From: JAHQVK01 sp036788295
GTDB lineage: Bacteria; Myxococcota; Kuafuiibacteriia; Kuafuiibacteriales; Kuafuiibacteriaceae
DNA: 64,000 bases
Direction of reading: 5' to 3'
NCBI GenBank assembly: GCA_036788295.1
Contig: DAIQNR010000008.1
Span: forward strand, 1 to 64,000
Shown here: positions 16,661 through 26,836 of the stretch, one piece after another
Position numbering within the stretch: position 1 is the first letter of the stretch
How the letters are laid out: the number at the start of each line of letters is the position of its first letter
Program-made: the position numbers and the translations under genes
Notes under the pieces: model-generated
What the model was told of the DNA's origin: nothing
Database searches by the model: none
What the model saw: the letters and a program-made list of their open reading frames with translations, nothing else

Positions 16661-17217
16661 CCGAACGCTCCGAACACGAAGAACCAACGGACCTCGGCGA
16701 CGCTGCCTACGCCCCCGTCGCGCCGGTCGAGGCGGCCGAGGTCGAGGGCGACGTCGGGGCGAGCCGAGCCGGGCGGCGGCGGGGGCTCGGCCCACTCGGG
16801 GGCGTCGGTGACGAAGAAGCTGAGCACCGGGGGCAAAGCGTCGGGCGAGGGGGCTCCGCCGAAGATGAGGTCCTCCCTCGGGTTCAGCCGCCACCGGTCC
16901 CGGTGCACGGAGCCGGGCTCGAGCGGGGGCAGTCGGTCGTCCCGGAGCAGGCGGGTCCCGCCGAGCTTGTTGTTGACCACCCACCGCACCCGAAGGTCGC
17001 GGCTGTCTCGGTCCACGATCCCGTTCACTTCGACGTCGAAGGACGGACACCCCGGCTCGAGCGGAACGAGCGGGGCTTCGGGGAAGAGCGATTGCAGGTC
17101 CACCTCCGGCGGCAGGGGGAGGTCGGGACCGGGCTGGCCGTCGGCGGGCAGCAGGCAGGACGCGAGCGAGACCATGGGACCGAGGAACAAGATAAGCGCA
17201 GATCGTGCCAGCGCCAC
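16651..17217 (-). CDS. Hypothetical lipoprotein
   Basis: This protein of about 188 residues has an N-terminal hydrophobic stretch ending in MVSLASC, a plausible lipobox. The rest is Pro- and acidic-rich with a central FDVEVNGIVDRDSRDLRVRW segment and no recognised domain. GTG 17217 is preferred because a GGGAG lies just upstream and the signal begins right after it; ATG 17274 would add 19 residues. It lies downstream of the sigma54-type regulator and overlaps the next gene by 10 nt, so the two surface proteins may form one unit. Confidence 0.6.
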   Translation of the reverse strand: MALARSALILFLGPMVSLASCLLPADGQPGPDLPLPPEVDLQSLFPEAPLVPLEPGCPSFDVEVNGIVDRDSRDLRVRWVVNNKLGGTRLLRDDRLPPLEPGSVHRDRWRLNPREDLIFGGAPSPDALPPVLSFFVTDAPEWAEPPPPPGSARPDVALDLGRLDRRDGGVGSVAEVRWFFVFGAFGCP

Positions 17218-17300
17218 CGGCTCCCGGCGAACCTCAGCATATTCGGTGCTTTTGGGTGGATCCGGGTCGTGCATGGGCGTCCAGAACCGGGGCGGCGCCG

Positions 17301-19136
17301 TCACGGGACCTGGCCGTCCTCGGGGCCTGAGTTTCCGTCTTCTCCCGGCTCGGTGATGCGCTCGAGGTGGCGGAACACGGTGCGGGGATCCACCCCCAGC
17401 TCGCGGGCGGCGCGGGTGCGGTTGCCGCCGTTGCGCTCGAGCACGAGCTGGATGTAGCGGCGCTGAAACCTCTCCTTCGCTTCGGACAGAGTGAGCACCT
17501 CCTCGAGGTCTTCGTCGCGCAGGTCGATGTCGTCGGGCCCGATGAGCGGGCCGTCGGCGAGCACCACCGCTTTCTTCACCCGGTTCTGCAGCTCCCGGAT
17601 GTTGCCCGGCCAGCGGTATTTGCGCATCGCCTCGAGGCAGGGCTTCGAGAACCCCCGCAGCCGGCGGCCCTGGGCCTTCGTCTCCTGGGCGAGAAAGTAC
17701 CGGGAGAGGATCTCGAGGTCGTCGCCCCGGTCTCGCAGCGGAGGAAGGGCGAGGTTCACGACGTGGAGGCGGTAGAACAGGTCTTCCCTGAACCGGCCGG
17801 CCTTGATCTCGTGCTCGAGGCTGCGGTGGGTGGCGGCGACGACCCGGATGTCGACCGAATCGTCCCTGGTGCCGCCGACGGGGGTCACCACCCGCTCCTG
17901 CAGAGCGCGAAGCAGCTTCACTTGCAGCGCGAGCGGCATCTCGCCGATCTCGTCGAGAAACAGCGTCCCTCTGTCGGCGAGCTGAAACCGCCCCCGCTTG
18001 TCGCTGACCGCGCCGGTGAACGCGCCCCGAACGTGGCCGAACAGCTCCGACTCGAGCAGCGCCTCCGGGATCGCGCCGCAGTTGATGACGACGAACGGGC
18101 CCTTTGCCCGGGGGGAGAGGCGGTGGACCTCCCTCGCGACGAGCTCCTTGCCGGTGCCGGTCTCGCCGTAGACGATGACCGAGACGTCCGAGCTCGCCAC
18201 CTTTCGGACTTTTCGAAAGACGTCCTGCATGGAGTCGCAGGCCCCGATGATGCTCCCGAAGCGCAGGGCCTCGAGCTCGCTCTCGAGGGCCTCGGTCTTC
18301 TTGCCCAGCTCTTCGTAGCGGCGCCGCTGGCTGAGCAGGAGGCTGGCCTGGGCGGAGAAGACGGTGGCGACCTCGAGCGAGGACTCGTCGAAGACGTGGG
18401 TGAGCTTGTCGTTGCCGACGTACAGGAGGCCGATGACCTCGCCCCGGTCGAGCAGGGGCACGCACAGCACGCTGTGCAGGCGAAGCTGCACGACCGACTC
18501 CGACGCGCTCCACTCGGTGCTCCTCTGGGCGTCGTCCACGACCAGCGGCTCACGGGTGCTGAGCACCCGAGCGAGAATGCTGTCCGACAGCTGGGTTTTC
18601 GGGTCGCCGAGCTTCTCCGGGTCGATGTGCCGGGCGGCGGCGACCTGGGGCTGACCCTCCTCGAGCAGGACGAGAAAGCCCTTCTCGGCTCCGGTCAGCT
18701 CGATGAGGCCGTCGAGCAGGGTGAGGGCGAGCCGCTCCGTGGGGGCGTCGGCGAGCAGCTCGGTCGAGAACCGGAACAGCCGGCGGTAGGCGTGCACCGC
18801 CTCGTCGGAGGGCTGCCTCCGGCTCTTCTCCGGCTCGGCCCGGGGCACCGACGCCTCGTCCACGAAGAAGCTCATGCTCAGCTCGCCGATGCGGATCGAG
18901 GCTCGGTCGGTCAGGATCGTCTGCTTCTCCCGGCGCCCATTGACGACCATGTCCCGGAGCATTCCCACGATGACGAAGTCCTCGCCGTCCCGCCTGATCT
19001 CGGCGTGGGTCGCCTCGAGCCCGGCGTCCTCGATGGAGACGTCGCAGTCGGGGCTCTTGCCGATCGTCGTCAGGGGGCGAAACAGCCGAACGATCCGAGA
19101 GGATCGCCCAGGAGCTTCGATCAGCAGCGCGGCCAT
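17301..19136 (-). CDS. FHA-GAF-sigma54-interacting transcriptional activator
   Basis: This 611-residue regulator activates sigma54 promoters. An N-terminal FHA phosphothreonine-binding domain covers ~1-95 (TTIGKSPDCDVSIED). A GAF domain covers ~125-275. The AAA+ domain (~295-530) carries Walker A GETGTGKE at 324-331 and GAFTGA at 371-376, the loop that contacts sigma54, plus LFLDEIGEMP as Walker B. The Fis-type HTH at the C-terminus reads RTRAARELGVDPRTVFRHL. The domain order matches myxobacterial activators controlled by Ser/Thr kinases through the FHA domain. The kinase gene one gene upstream is an obvious candidate partner. ATG 19136 directly precedes the FHA domain. Confidence 0.93.
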   Translation of the reverse strand: MAALLIEAPGRSSRIVRLFRPLTTIGKSPDCDVSIEDAGLEATHAEIRRDGEDFVIVGMLRDMVVNGRREKQTILTDRASIRIGELSMSFFVDEASVPRAEPEKSRRQPSDEAVHAYRRLFRFSTELLADAPTERLALTLLDGLIELTGAEKGFLVLLEEGQPQVAAARHIDPEKLGDPKTQLSDSILARVLSTREPLVVDDAQRSTEWSASESVVQLRLHSVLCVPLLDRGEVIGLLYVGNDKLTHVFDESSLEVATVFSAQASLLLSQRRRYEELGKKTEALESELEALRFGSIIGACDSMQDVFRKVRKVASSDVSVIVYGETGTGKELVAREVHRLSPRAKGPFVVINCGAIPEALLESELFGHVRGAFTGAVSDKRGRFQLADRGTLFLDEIGEMPLALQVKLLRALQERVVTPVGGTRDDSVDIRVVAATHRSLEHEIKAGRFREDLFYRLHVVNLALPPLRDRGDDLEILSRYFLAQETKAQGRRLRGFSKPCLEAMRKYRWPGNIRELQNRVKKAVVLADGPLIGPDDIDLRDEDLEEVLTLSEAKERFQRRYIQLVLERNGGNRTRAARELGVDPRTVFRHLERITEPGEDGNSGPEDGQVP

Positions 19137-19171
19137 CTGCTCGGCCCATACCAAAGGACACGCCGGTTCGG

Positions 19172-19873
19172 TCAGGGGTCTCGGTCGATGGCGACGAGAC
19201 CGTGGGCGATGCTCGCTCCGTAGGCGAGCACCAAGACGGCGAGCCCGGTGTACTGAAGGGCATCCCAGACCTCTTTTTCGGCCGGGGGGTTGGTCCGGGG
19301 AAAGCTGTCGGCCCGGGCGTGGGCGCCGATGTTGAGGGCGAGCCCCACGACCTGCATCGCGCCTAGGAAGAGCCCGACACCCGGCGCGTCGACCGAGAAC
19401 TGCGGCGCGCCGAGGGGGAGGAACGCGACCGACAGGGGCAGGCGAGGCCGCTCCTCCGGTTCCCGGGCGGCGAGCACGTCCGCCATGGCCTCCCGCACCT
19501 CTTCGAACGTGGCGACGACCTGGGGCGGGATGGCGAACCGGTCGAGCTGGTGGCTGGGGTCGAGCAGCAGCACGAGCCCGAACTGCTCGCGGGCCTTTTG
19601 CTCGTCGCCGAGCACGTGGTGGGCCACTCCGAGCAGGACCCGCGCTTCGGTCATGCGGACCCTGTCGGTGATTCTCGGGGGGTGGACCCAGCGGTCGAGC
19701 GCGGTCAGGACCTGCTCGAAGTCCCGGTACTCGAACGCCGCCCGGGCCACGGCGAGCGCCTGCTCGGGGGTCTCGGCTCGGGCTTCGGCGCCAGCGAGCG
19801 TTGCGGCGACGAGGAACGCCCACCCCGAACGGAGCACGACGAGGAGCATGCCGAGCGCGGGGATGCCGTTCAA
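19172..19873 (-). CDS. Secreted TPR-like protein of kinase/regulator cluster
   Basis: This 233-residue protein has a signal sequence (LLVVLRSGWAFLVAATLAGAEARA) and a helical TPR-like region (~35-110: EQALAVARAAFEYRDFEQVLTAL and ARVLLGVAHHVLGDEQKAREQF, split by a linker). A Pro-rich stretch and a C-terminal hydrophobic helix (YTGLAVLVLAYGASIAHGLV) follow. This layout (TPR plus C-terminal membrane segments) is common in myxobacterial proteins next to PASTA-less kinases. It lies 3 nt downstream of the kinase gene and 35 nt upstream of the sigma54 regulator. Function not recognised. Confidence 0.7.
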   Translation of the reverse strand: MNGIPALGMLLVVLRSGWAFLVAATLAGAEARAETPEQALAVARAAFEYRDFEQVLTALDRWVHPPRITDRVRMTEARVLLGVAHHVLGDEQKAREQFGLVLLLDPSHQLDRFAIPPQVVATFEEVREAMADVLAAREPEERPRLPLSVAFLPLGAPQFSVDAPGVGLFLGAMQVVGLALNIGAHARADSFPRTNPPAEKEVWDALQYTGLAVLVLAYGASIAHGLVAIDRDP

Positions 19874-19876
19874 GCG

Positions 19877-21709
19877 TCAGCCGGGGGCCCACCCGGGCGT
19901 GCGCGCCGCCTCCTCGGTGCTCAGCGGGACCCGAAAATCGAGGACGCCGTCCACCAGCGCCCGTCGCTGCCCGCCGGGCAATTGCTCGAACAGCTCGCCT
20001 TCGGGGGTGACCTCCACCGCTCGGGGCGCGAATCGGCCGAGGCCCGGCTTCACGACCTCCACTTGGTGAACCCCGGGGTCGAGCCGCAGCTCGCCCTGGT
20101 AGCCGTCCCGAACTCGGGTCTTCCCGTCGAGCCGGATGTGGGCGTAGCTCTGGCCGATGCGGATCCGCAGCAGCGCGGTCTTCGGCTCCGACGGCGCCTG
20201 TTCTGGAGCCGAGCTCGCCTCGAGGTCGGGCGGCGGGCCCTCGTCCGGCGGCGGAGCAGGTTCGCGGTCCGGCGTCGTTCGGGGGCGAGCCGGACCGGTC
20301 TGCCGCTCGACTGGCCCCCGCTCCCGCCCATCGATGGGGATGCGCGCCGAGACCGCTCGAGCGCTCTTCGCGCTCCGCCCCGATGGACCGGACCCGGGGG
20401 GAGGCGTCTGCCGAGGCGACGGCTCCGAGGCCGACGCCGAGCCTGCCCGCTGGGCCCCATCGGCGAGCGTCGGTCTCTCGGCCGGCTCCGGGGGACCGCC
20501 GGCCTCGGGGAAGTCGAGCCCGGGGAAGTCGAGCCCAGGGAAGTCGAGTCCGGGGACGGCGGACCGCCCTGAAGGCTCCTCCACGACCTCCATTCGCTTC
20601 ACCCAGGTGGCGCCGGCCGCGAGCAGCAGCAAGCCGGCGCCAGCCGCCGCGACCGGAGCTCGGCGGGGCGGGGAACGGGTGGCTCGCCGGAGCAAGGCGG
20701 CCGCTTCGGGGTGCTCGGGGACGTAGGCGAGCACCCGGCGGGCGCGGTCCACCGCCCGGGACCGGTCTTTGGCTGCGGCCCGGCCTTCGGCGAGCAGCCG
20801 GTCCACCAGTGCCGGCTTCAGCTCGGTCGAGCGCCCGGACGGGTCGAGCAGCACCGCGGCGAGGGCGACAGGGTCGGTGTCGAAGCCGGCGGCCTCGACC
20901 TCGGCGCCCAGGTCGCGTTCGAACGCGGCAACGTCCGGGAAGCGGGCGTCCGGGATCCTCTCCAGGGCCCGCTCCACCACCCGGGCGAGCCCGTTTCCGA
21001 CGGCGGGCGCCCGCATGGCCACCGGCTCGAAGCGGCCGTCCAGGATGTTGCGGAACAGCGCCGCCGGGTTCGGGGCCTCGAACGGCAGCCGGCCGGTGAG
21101 GACCCAGTAGAGGATGGTGCCCGCCGAGTACACGTCGGACCGGTGATCGGGGACCAAGCCGTCGATGATCTCCGGGGCCATGTGGGCGGGCGAGCCGAGC
21201 AGCGAGCCGGTCGCGGTCAGCCTCGTGTTGCCCTCGAGGATGCGGGCGATGCCGAAGTCCATGAGCTTCAGCCCCCCTTGCGCGGTCACCATCACGTTCT
21301 CCGGTTTCAGGTCCCGGTGAAGGACGCCCCGCTCGTGGGCGTGCCGCAGCGCGCCGAGCAGGGCGTGAACGACGAGCGCGCCGAGCTCGGGCAGCGGCGG
21401 ACCGTGCTGCTCGAGCCACGCCCGCAGGGTCTGGCCCTCCACCAGCTCGGTGACGAGGTAGGCGTGCTCCGCCTCTGGGTCCGAGCTGTCGAAGACCTCG
21501 AGCACCGACGGGTGGGCCAGCCGGGCCACCGCTCTCGCTTCTCGGACGAGGCGGCGCCGGTGGTCCAGGTCGGCGGCGAGGTGGGGGTGGAGGACCTTGA
21601 CCGCGACCATTCGCCCGAGCTGCCGGTCCAGGGCCCGGTACACGACGCTCATGCCGCCGCGCCCGACCTCGCCCAGGATCTCGTATCGCTCGAGCCGCGG
21701 CGCCGCCAT
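19877..21709 (-). CDS. Eukaryotic-like Ser/Thr protein kinase with membrane helix and extracytoplasmic tail
   Basis: The 610-residue protein has an intact kinase domain at ~9-270: glycine loop GEVGRGGM, VAVK lysine K38, HRDLKPEN at 131-138, DFG at 151-153 and APE (MAPEII). A helix around 348-368 is followed by a long Pro-rich region with three tandem GLDFP units and a C-terminal beta-rich PEGA-like domain (RIRIGQSYAHIRLDGKTRV; LRLDPGVHQVEV). All catalytic residues are present, so it should be active. It is probably co-transcribed with the TPR protein and the FHA-type activator downstream. ATG 21709 lies just before the kinase fold. Confidence 0.93.
   Translation of the reverse strand: MAAPRLERYEILGEVGRGGMSVVYRALDRQLGRMVAVKVLHPHLAADLDHRRRLVREARAVARLAHPSVLEVFDSSDPEAEHAYLVTELVEGQTLRAWLEQHGPPLPELGALVVHALLGALRHAHERGVLHRDLKPENVMVTAQGGLKLMDFGIARILEGNTRLTATGSLLGSPAHMAPEIIDGLVPDHRSDVYSAGTILYWVLTGRLPFEAPNPAALFRNILDGRFEPVAMRAPAVGNGLARVVERALERIPDARFPDVAAFERDLGAEVEAAGFDTDPVALAAVLLDPSGRSTELKPALVDRLLAEGRAAAKDRSRAVDRARRVLAYVPEHPEAAALLRRATRSPPRRAPVAAAGAGLLLLAAGATWVKRMEVVEEPSGRSAVPGLDFPGLDFPGLDFPEAGGPPEPAERPTLADGAQRAGSASASEPSPRQTPPPGSGPSGRSAKSARAVSARIPIDGRERGPVERQTGPARPRTTPDREPAPPPDEGPPPDLEASSAPEQAPSEPKTALLRIRIGQSYAHIRLDGKTRVRDGYQGELRLDPGVHQVEVVKPGLGRFAPRAVEVTPEGELFEQLPGGQRRALVDGVLDFRVPLSTEEAARTPGWAPG
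20508..20552. repeat. Three 15-nt tandem repeats inside the kinase gene
   Basis: Three contiguous 15-nt units (consensus GGGAAGTCGAGCCCG on the plus strand) encode three GLDFP pentapeptides in the linker of the kinase. Copies differ by one or two bases. Confidence 0.75.
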
Positions 21710-21717
21710 CTTCTCGC

Positions 21718-22812
<1,095 letters not shown>

Positions 22813-22886
22813 GGCTTCTCGTTGACTGTACCCGAAGCTCGGCTTGGGGTCGCCCAGCCGGTTTCCCGCCATGCGGGACCGTGTCG

Positions 22887-22915
22887 TTGACACCCCTCAG
22901 GGTCGGCCCTAGGGT
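22887..22915 (+). promoter_or_regulatory. Putative sigma70-type promoter for the acyl-CoA ligase
   Basis: TTGACA at 22887-22892 is separated by 17 nt from TAGGGT at 22910-22915. The -35 is a perfect consensus and the -10 a moderate match. It lies about 78 nt upstream of the ligase start, in a divergent intergenic region with the PFK gene. Confidence 0.45.
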
Positions 22916-22992
22916 CTCGCCGGCGCTGCCCCGGCCCTTCGGGCCCCGACTGGTTTGCGGTCGGCGCGGGCTGAGGAAGACAGGAGGACGAA

Positions 22993-24801
22993 GTGGGTCG
23001 GAGTTTGATCACCGCGTACGAACAGACCGTGGCCGCGAGAGGGAGCGCGCCGGCCGCGAGGTATCGAGACGCCAGCGGGGGCTGGAGCACGATGAGTTGG
23101 ACGCAGCTCGACGCCGCCCGGATGGAGGTCGCGGCCGCCCTGGTCGAGCTCGGGCTCCAAGTGGGCGAGCGAGCCAACATCGTCTCCAACACCTCGATCG
23201 GATGGGTTCTCGCCGATCTCGGCATCCTGTCCGTCGGCGCCCAGACCGTGCCGATCTACCAGTCGAACCTGGCTGGAGAGTGCCAATTCATCATCGAGGA
23301 CTGCGGCGGCGCGCTCGTCTTCGCCGAAGACAAGTCTCAGCTCGACAAGCTGCTGTCGCAGAAGGAGCGCATGCCCAGCGTCCGAAAGGTCGTCGTGTTC
23401 TCCGGAGAGACCGACGGCACCGATTGGACGATCGCTTGGGATGACCTCCGCGCGCTCGGCCGGGAAAAGCTCGGCCAGCACAGAGCTGAGATCGAGCGCC
23501 GATCGGCGGAGCTCAGCGAGGACAGCATTCTCACCCTCATCTATACTTCGGGCACCACCGGGCGGCCGAAGGGGGTGGTGCTGACCCACGGGAACATGCG
23601 GAAGGTGGCGGAGGCGGCGCTCGCCATCGACCTCATTCGCCCCGACGATCTGCAGTTTCTCTTTCTCCCGATGGCCCACGTCTTCGCGAAGCTTCTCGAG
23701 TGCGTGTGGTTTGCCTCCGGGCATGAGATGGCCATCGACGCCGACATTCTTCGCATCACCCAGAACATGTCAGAGGTGAAACCGACGTTGATGGCGTCGG
23801 TGCCTCGCATCTTCGAGAAGGTGTACGCAAAAGTCGTCGGGGGCGGGCTCGAGACGCCGGGGCTCAAGGGCAAGCTGTTCAAGTGGGCGCTCGACCTCAA
23901 CGACCAATACGCTCAGCTCCGGCTCGCCGGCCAGCCGATCCCGTTTGGCCTCGACCTGCAGCTGACGATCGCGAAGCGCCTCGTGTTTTCGAAGGTGAAC
24001 CAGCGGCTCAACGGCATCTTCGGCGGCCGCCTGCGCTTCTTCATCTCCGGGGGCGCTCCGCTGCCCAAGAAGATGGCGTTCTTCTTCGACAACGCGGGCG
24101 TGAAGATCCTCGAAGGCTATGGGTTGACCGAGACTTCGGCCGCCACCTGCGTCAACCGGCCAAACCAGAACAAGATCGGCTCGGTGGGGGCTCCGCTGCC
24201 CGGAACCGAGGTGAAGATCGCCGAGGACGGCGAGATCCTCATTCGAGGCCCCGGCGTGATGAAGGAGTACTGGAACCGCCCGGACGCCACGCAAGAGGTC
24301 TTGCTCCCCGGAGGCTGGTTCGCGTCCGGGGACATCGGGGTGGTGGACTCGGATGGGTACGTCACGATCACCGACCGAAAGAAGGACATCATCGTGACCG
24401 CGGGGGGGAAAAACGTCGCTCCCCAGAACATCGAGAGCGCGATCAAGTCGGCCAACCCCCTCATCTCCCAGGTGATGGTCCACGGGGACAAGAGGAAGTT
24501 CCTGGTCGCCATCGTGACGCTCGAGCCGGAGGCGGCCAAGCGGCTCGGAGAGGAGAAGGGGGTCGGCTCCGACTACGCCGCCATCTGCCGGTCGGAAGCG
24601 GCTCGGTCGGCGGTGCAGGGGACGTTCGACAAGGTGAACTCGGAGCTCGCGAAGTACGAGACCGTGAAGGCGTTCACGATCTTGGAGCGGGACTTCGAGA
24701 TCGGGGACGAGATGACCCCGACGATGAAGGTGAAGCGAAAGCACTGCAACGTGAAGTACAAAGAAGTGCTCGACGCCTTCTACGACGAGCGGGTCGACTG
24801 A
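22993..24801 (+). CDS. Long-chain acyl-CoA synthetase / AMP-forming ligase
   Basis: This enzyme activates fatty acids to acyl-CoA via an acyl-adenylate. The 602-residue protein carries the AMP-binding P-loop LIYTSGTTGRPKGV (about 178-191), the GYGLTETSA motif, SGDIG and the C-terminal ITDRKKDIIVTAGGKNVAPQ block. It resembles the FadD15-type long-chain branch. The GTG start at 22993 is supported by an AGGAGG about 6 nt upstream. It is the first gene of a plus-strand run ending in ihfA. Substrate chain length cannot be judged from sequence alone. Confidence 0.94.
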   Translation: MGRSLITAYEQTVAARGSAPAARYRDASGGWSTMSWTQLDAARMEVAAALVELGLQVGERANIVSNTSIGWVLADLGILSVGAQTVPIYQSNLAGECQFIIEDCGGALVFAEDKSQLDKLLSQKERMPSVRKVVVFSGETDGTDWTIAWDDLRALGREKLGQHRAEIERRSAELSEDSILTLIYTSGTTGRPKGVVLTHGNMRKVAEAALAIDLIRPDDLQFLFLPMAHVFAKLLECVWFASGHEMAIDADILRITQNMSEVKPTLMASVPRIFEKVYAKVVGGGLETPGLKGKLFKWALDLNDQYAQLRLAGQPIPFGLDLQLTIAKRLVFSKVNQRLNGIFGGRLRFFISGGAPLPKKMAFFFDNAGVKILEGYGLTETSAATCVNRPNQNKIGSVGAPLPGTEVKIAEDGEILIRGPGVMKEYWNRPDATQEVLLPGGWFASGDIGVVDSDGYVTITDRKKDIIVTAGGKNVAPQNIESAIKSANPLISQVMVHGDKRKFLVAIVTLEPEAAKRLGEEKGVGSDYAAICRSEAARSAVQGTFDKVNSELAKYETVKAFTILERDFEIGDEMTPTMKVKRKHCNVKYKEVLDAFYDERVD

Positions 24802-24805
24802 CTGC

Positions 24806-25894
24806 ATGATGTGGGCGGTGCTCCTGGCCGCCGCCCCGGTGCCGGAGCCGCTCGCCGCCGTGGGGGAGGTGGTGGCGAGCGTCTCGGTGGACACCGGGGT
24901 GGGCGCGGTGCTGCGCCGCGATGGCCTGCTCGTGCCTGCGTTTGCCGCCTCCGGGCGAAAAGAGCCCTGGGTGGGTCCGCCCCGGCCTCGGCGCCGGCTC
25001 GCGCGGCTCGAGGTGCTCCGCCGCGACGTGCGACCGGTGGCGCTCGCGGTGTTCGAGGAGCGCCTCCCCGACGAGCGGGTGCTCGACCTCCTCCTGTTCG
25101 ACGGGGAGGGCGCGGTGCTCGAAGCGACGGCGGTGGTGGGTACGGGCACGGTGGCGGCGGGGCCGTTCGGCGAGGTGCGCCCCGACGTCGAGCTTCGGCG
25201 CCTCCCCGGCGGGGATGAGGTGGTCTGGGTGCTCGGCGCGACCTCCCTCACCCTGGACGGAAGCGCGGGGCCGGTGCGGGTGCCGGTGGCCCGCCGAGAG
25301 CGCCGGCTCGGCCCGACCGGGTTTGGGCCGGAGCAGCAGGTCGCGCTGGCCTCGCCGCTGCTTCCAGACGAGGTGGAGCTTGGCCGGGTGGCGGCTGAGC
25401 TGTACGGCGCGCCCGAGCCTCGGGCCGCGGTGGACGGGGACCTCAACACCGCGTGGCGGTTTTCGACGGCCGGGCTCGACCCAGCGTCCGCGGGGCTGCC
25501 CTCGGTCGAGCCTCCGCGGTCCTCGGATTCGAACCTCGGGCCGGCCACCCTGCTGTTGAAGTGGCGCGATCCGGTCACGGCCCACCTGCTGCGGATCGTC
25601 CCCGGCTGCCTCGGGGCCCCCGGCCGCTGGGCCCGGCACCACGAGGTGCGCGCGTTTCGCGTCGAGCTTTCGAGCGGCCGCGTGCTCGACGTCGACCGAG
25701 ACCGTCCAGGGATCCCGCCTGGGGTCTTTGCGGCGCGCGAGCTGCCCCTCGGCGAAGGGCGGCAGATTCTGCTCTTGGGGCTCGGTGGAGAGCCGCTTCG
25801 CTGGGCCCGGATCCGGGTGACCCGTACCGGAAGAGGCGACGGGACCGGCCCCAAGGTCCCCGAGGCTTGCGTCACAGAAGTGGGCTGGTACTGA
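24806..25894 (+). CDS. Hypothetical protein with F5/8 type C (discoidin-like) domain
   Basis: This 362-residue protein has a short hydrophobic N-terminus (MMWAVLLAAAPVP) that may be a weak signal peptide. The first half (~25-190) is beta-rich and unrecognised. The second half contains AVDGDLNTAWRF near residue 213 and a later HHEVRAFRVELSSGR segment, the pattern of discoidin/F5-8 type C carbohydrate- or surface-binding folds. It lies 4 nt after the ligase stop and likely belongs to the same transcript. Function unknown. Confidence 0.65.
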   Translation: MMWAVLLAAAPVPEPLAAVGEVVASVSVDTGVGAVLRRDGLLVPAFAASGRKEPWVGPPRPRRRLARLEVLRRDVRPVALAVFEERLPDERVLDLLLFDGEGAVLEATAVVGTGTVAAGPFGEVRPDVELRRLPGGDEVVWVLGATSLTLDGSAGPVRVPVARRERRLGPTGFGPEQQVALASPLLPDEVELGRVAAELYGAPEPRAAVDGDLNTAWRFSTAGLDPASAGLPSVEPPRSSDSNLGPATLLLKWRDPVTAHLLRIVPGCLGAPGRWARHHEVRAFRVELSSGRVLDVDRDRPGIPPGVFAARELPLGEGRQILLLGLGGEPLRWARIRVTRTGRGDGTGPKVPEACVTEVGWY

Positions 25895-25920
25895 TTCCCG
25901 GCCCTCGACGAGGCTCCTTC

Positions 25921-26793
25921 ATGCGCATCATCCCCGTCCTCTTCCCCACCGACCTCGGCGCCGCCGAGGGAACGGGCGCTGGCCTCCGCGGGGCCCCCGA
26001 CGTCCTCCTCGACCAGCTCGAAGGGGAAGGGGCTCGCTTTGGTCGTCCGATCGCCGTCCCGGTGCCGCCCCGCGACGGTCTCGCCGAAGACGGCCTGCTC
26101 GCTGCCGTCGCCGACGCGGCGGCGGCGCTGGCCCAGCAGGTCCACGAGGTCAACTCCGGCGGAGACTTCCCGCTCGTGCTCGGCGGGGACCACACCGCGC
26201 TCATCGGCCACGTGCTCGCCCACGGGCATCGCCATCCGGGCGGCTTTGGCCTCGCCATTCTCGCCGACGCCCGCCTCGACATCGAGGGGCCATCGCTCGC
26301 CCGGTCGGCGCTCGGCGCGGTGCTGCGAAGGCACCCGACCGAAGGGCCGCTGGCGACGGTGCTCGCCGGCTCGAAGCTCGACCCGAGCATGACGACGGTG
26401 GCCGGGGGCCGAGGCCGCGATCTGCGGGAGGCGGAGCGGGTCTGCGTGCGGCTCGGGGTCGAGGTGTGGAGCATGGAGCGGCTCGAGCTCGAGGGAGAGC
26501 GGGCGTACCGGTCGATGCTCGAACGGCACCTGTCCCGGGGCCCGATCGCGCTTTCGGTGGATCTGTGTGGGATCGACCCCCACCTGATGCCGGCGGTGAA
26601 CGATCCGGTCGCGGACGGCCTCGACTGGTCGTTTCTCAAGCGCAGCCTCGAGCAGTGCCTGCCTCACCTGGACCGGGTCCTCGGCCTCGATTTGTGCGAG
26701 CTCGACCCGCTGGTGGACCAGGCCGGCAGCCCCGCGCTCGTGCGCCTCGCCGAGGCGGTGGCTCCGTTTCTGCGAAAGATGGCCGCCCGCTGA
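25921..26793 (+). CDS. Arginase-fold (ureohydrolase) protein with altered metal ligands
   Basis: This 290-residue protein has the arginase/agmatinase/formiminoglutamase fold: VLGGDHTALIG with H91, and equivalents of the two other metal motifs. However, the DAHxD motif reads DARLD (R118 replaces His) and the SxDxD motif reads SVDLCGID (D214 kept, C216 replaces the second Asp). Thus two of the six canonical Mn ligands are substituted, so the usual two-metal catalysis is doubtful. It may bind one metal, use another chemistry, or act non-enzymatically. The start ATG 25921 precedes the RIIPVLFP strand typical of the family. Confidence 0.8.
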   Translation: MRIIPVLFPTDLGAAEGTGAGLRGAPDVLLDQLEGEGARFGRPIAVPVPPRDGLAEDGLLAAVADAAAALAQQVHEVNSGGDFPLVLGGDHTALIGHVLAHGHRHPGGFGLAILADARLDIEGPSLARSALGAVLRRHPTEGPLATVLAGSKLDPSMTTVAGGRGRDLREAERVCVRLGVEVWSMERLELEGERAYRSMLERHLSRGPIALSVDLCGIDPHLMPAVNDPVADGLDWSFLKRSLEQCLPHLDRVLGLDLCELDPLVDQAGSPALVRLAEAVAPFLRKMAAR

Positions 26794-26836
26794 GCGCGTT
26801 GACTCCCGCCCGCACCTCGGGTGAGGACGGCCTCCC

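Noticed and set aside
17301..21419. Very long minus-strand frame running through the sigma54 regulator and beyond
   Set aside because: Only the part from 19136 downward is coding; the rest is a shadow of the TPR and kinase genes in another frame.
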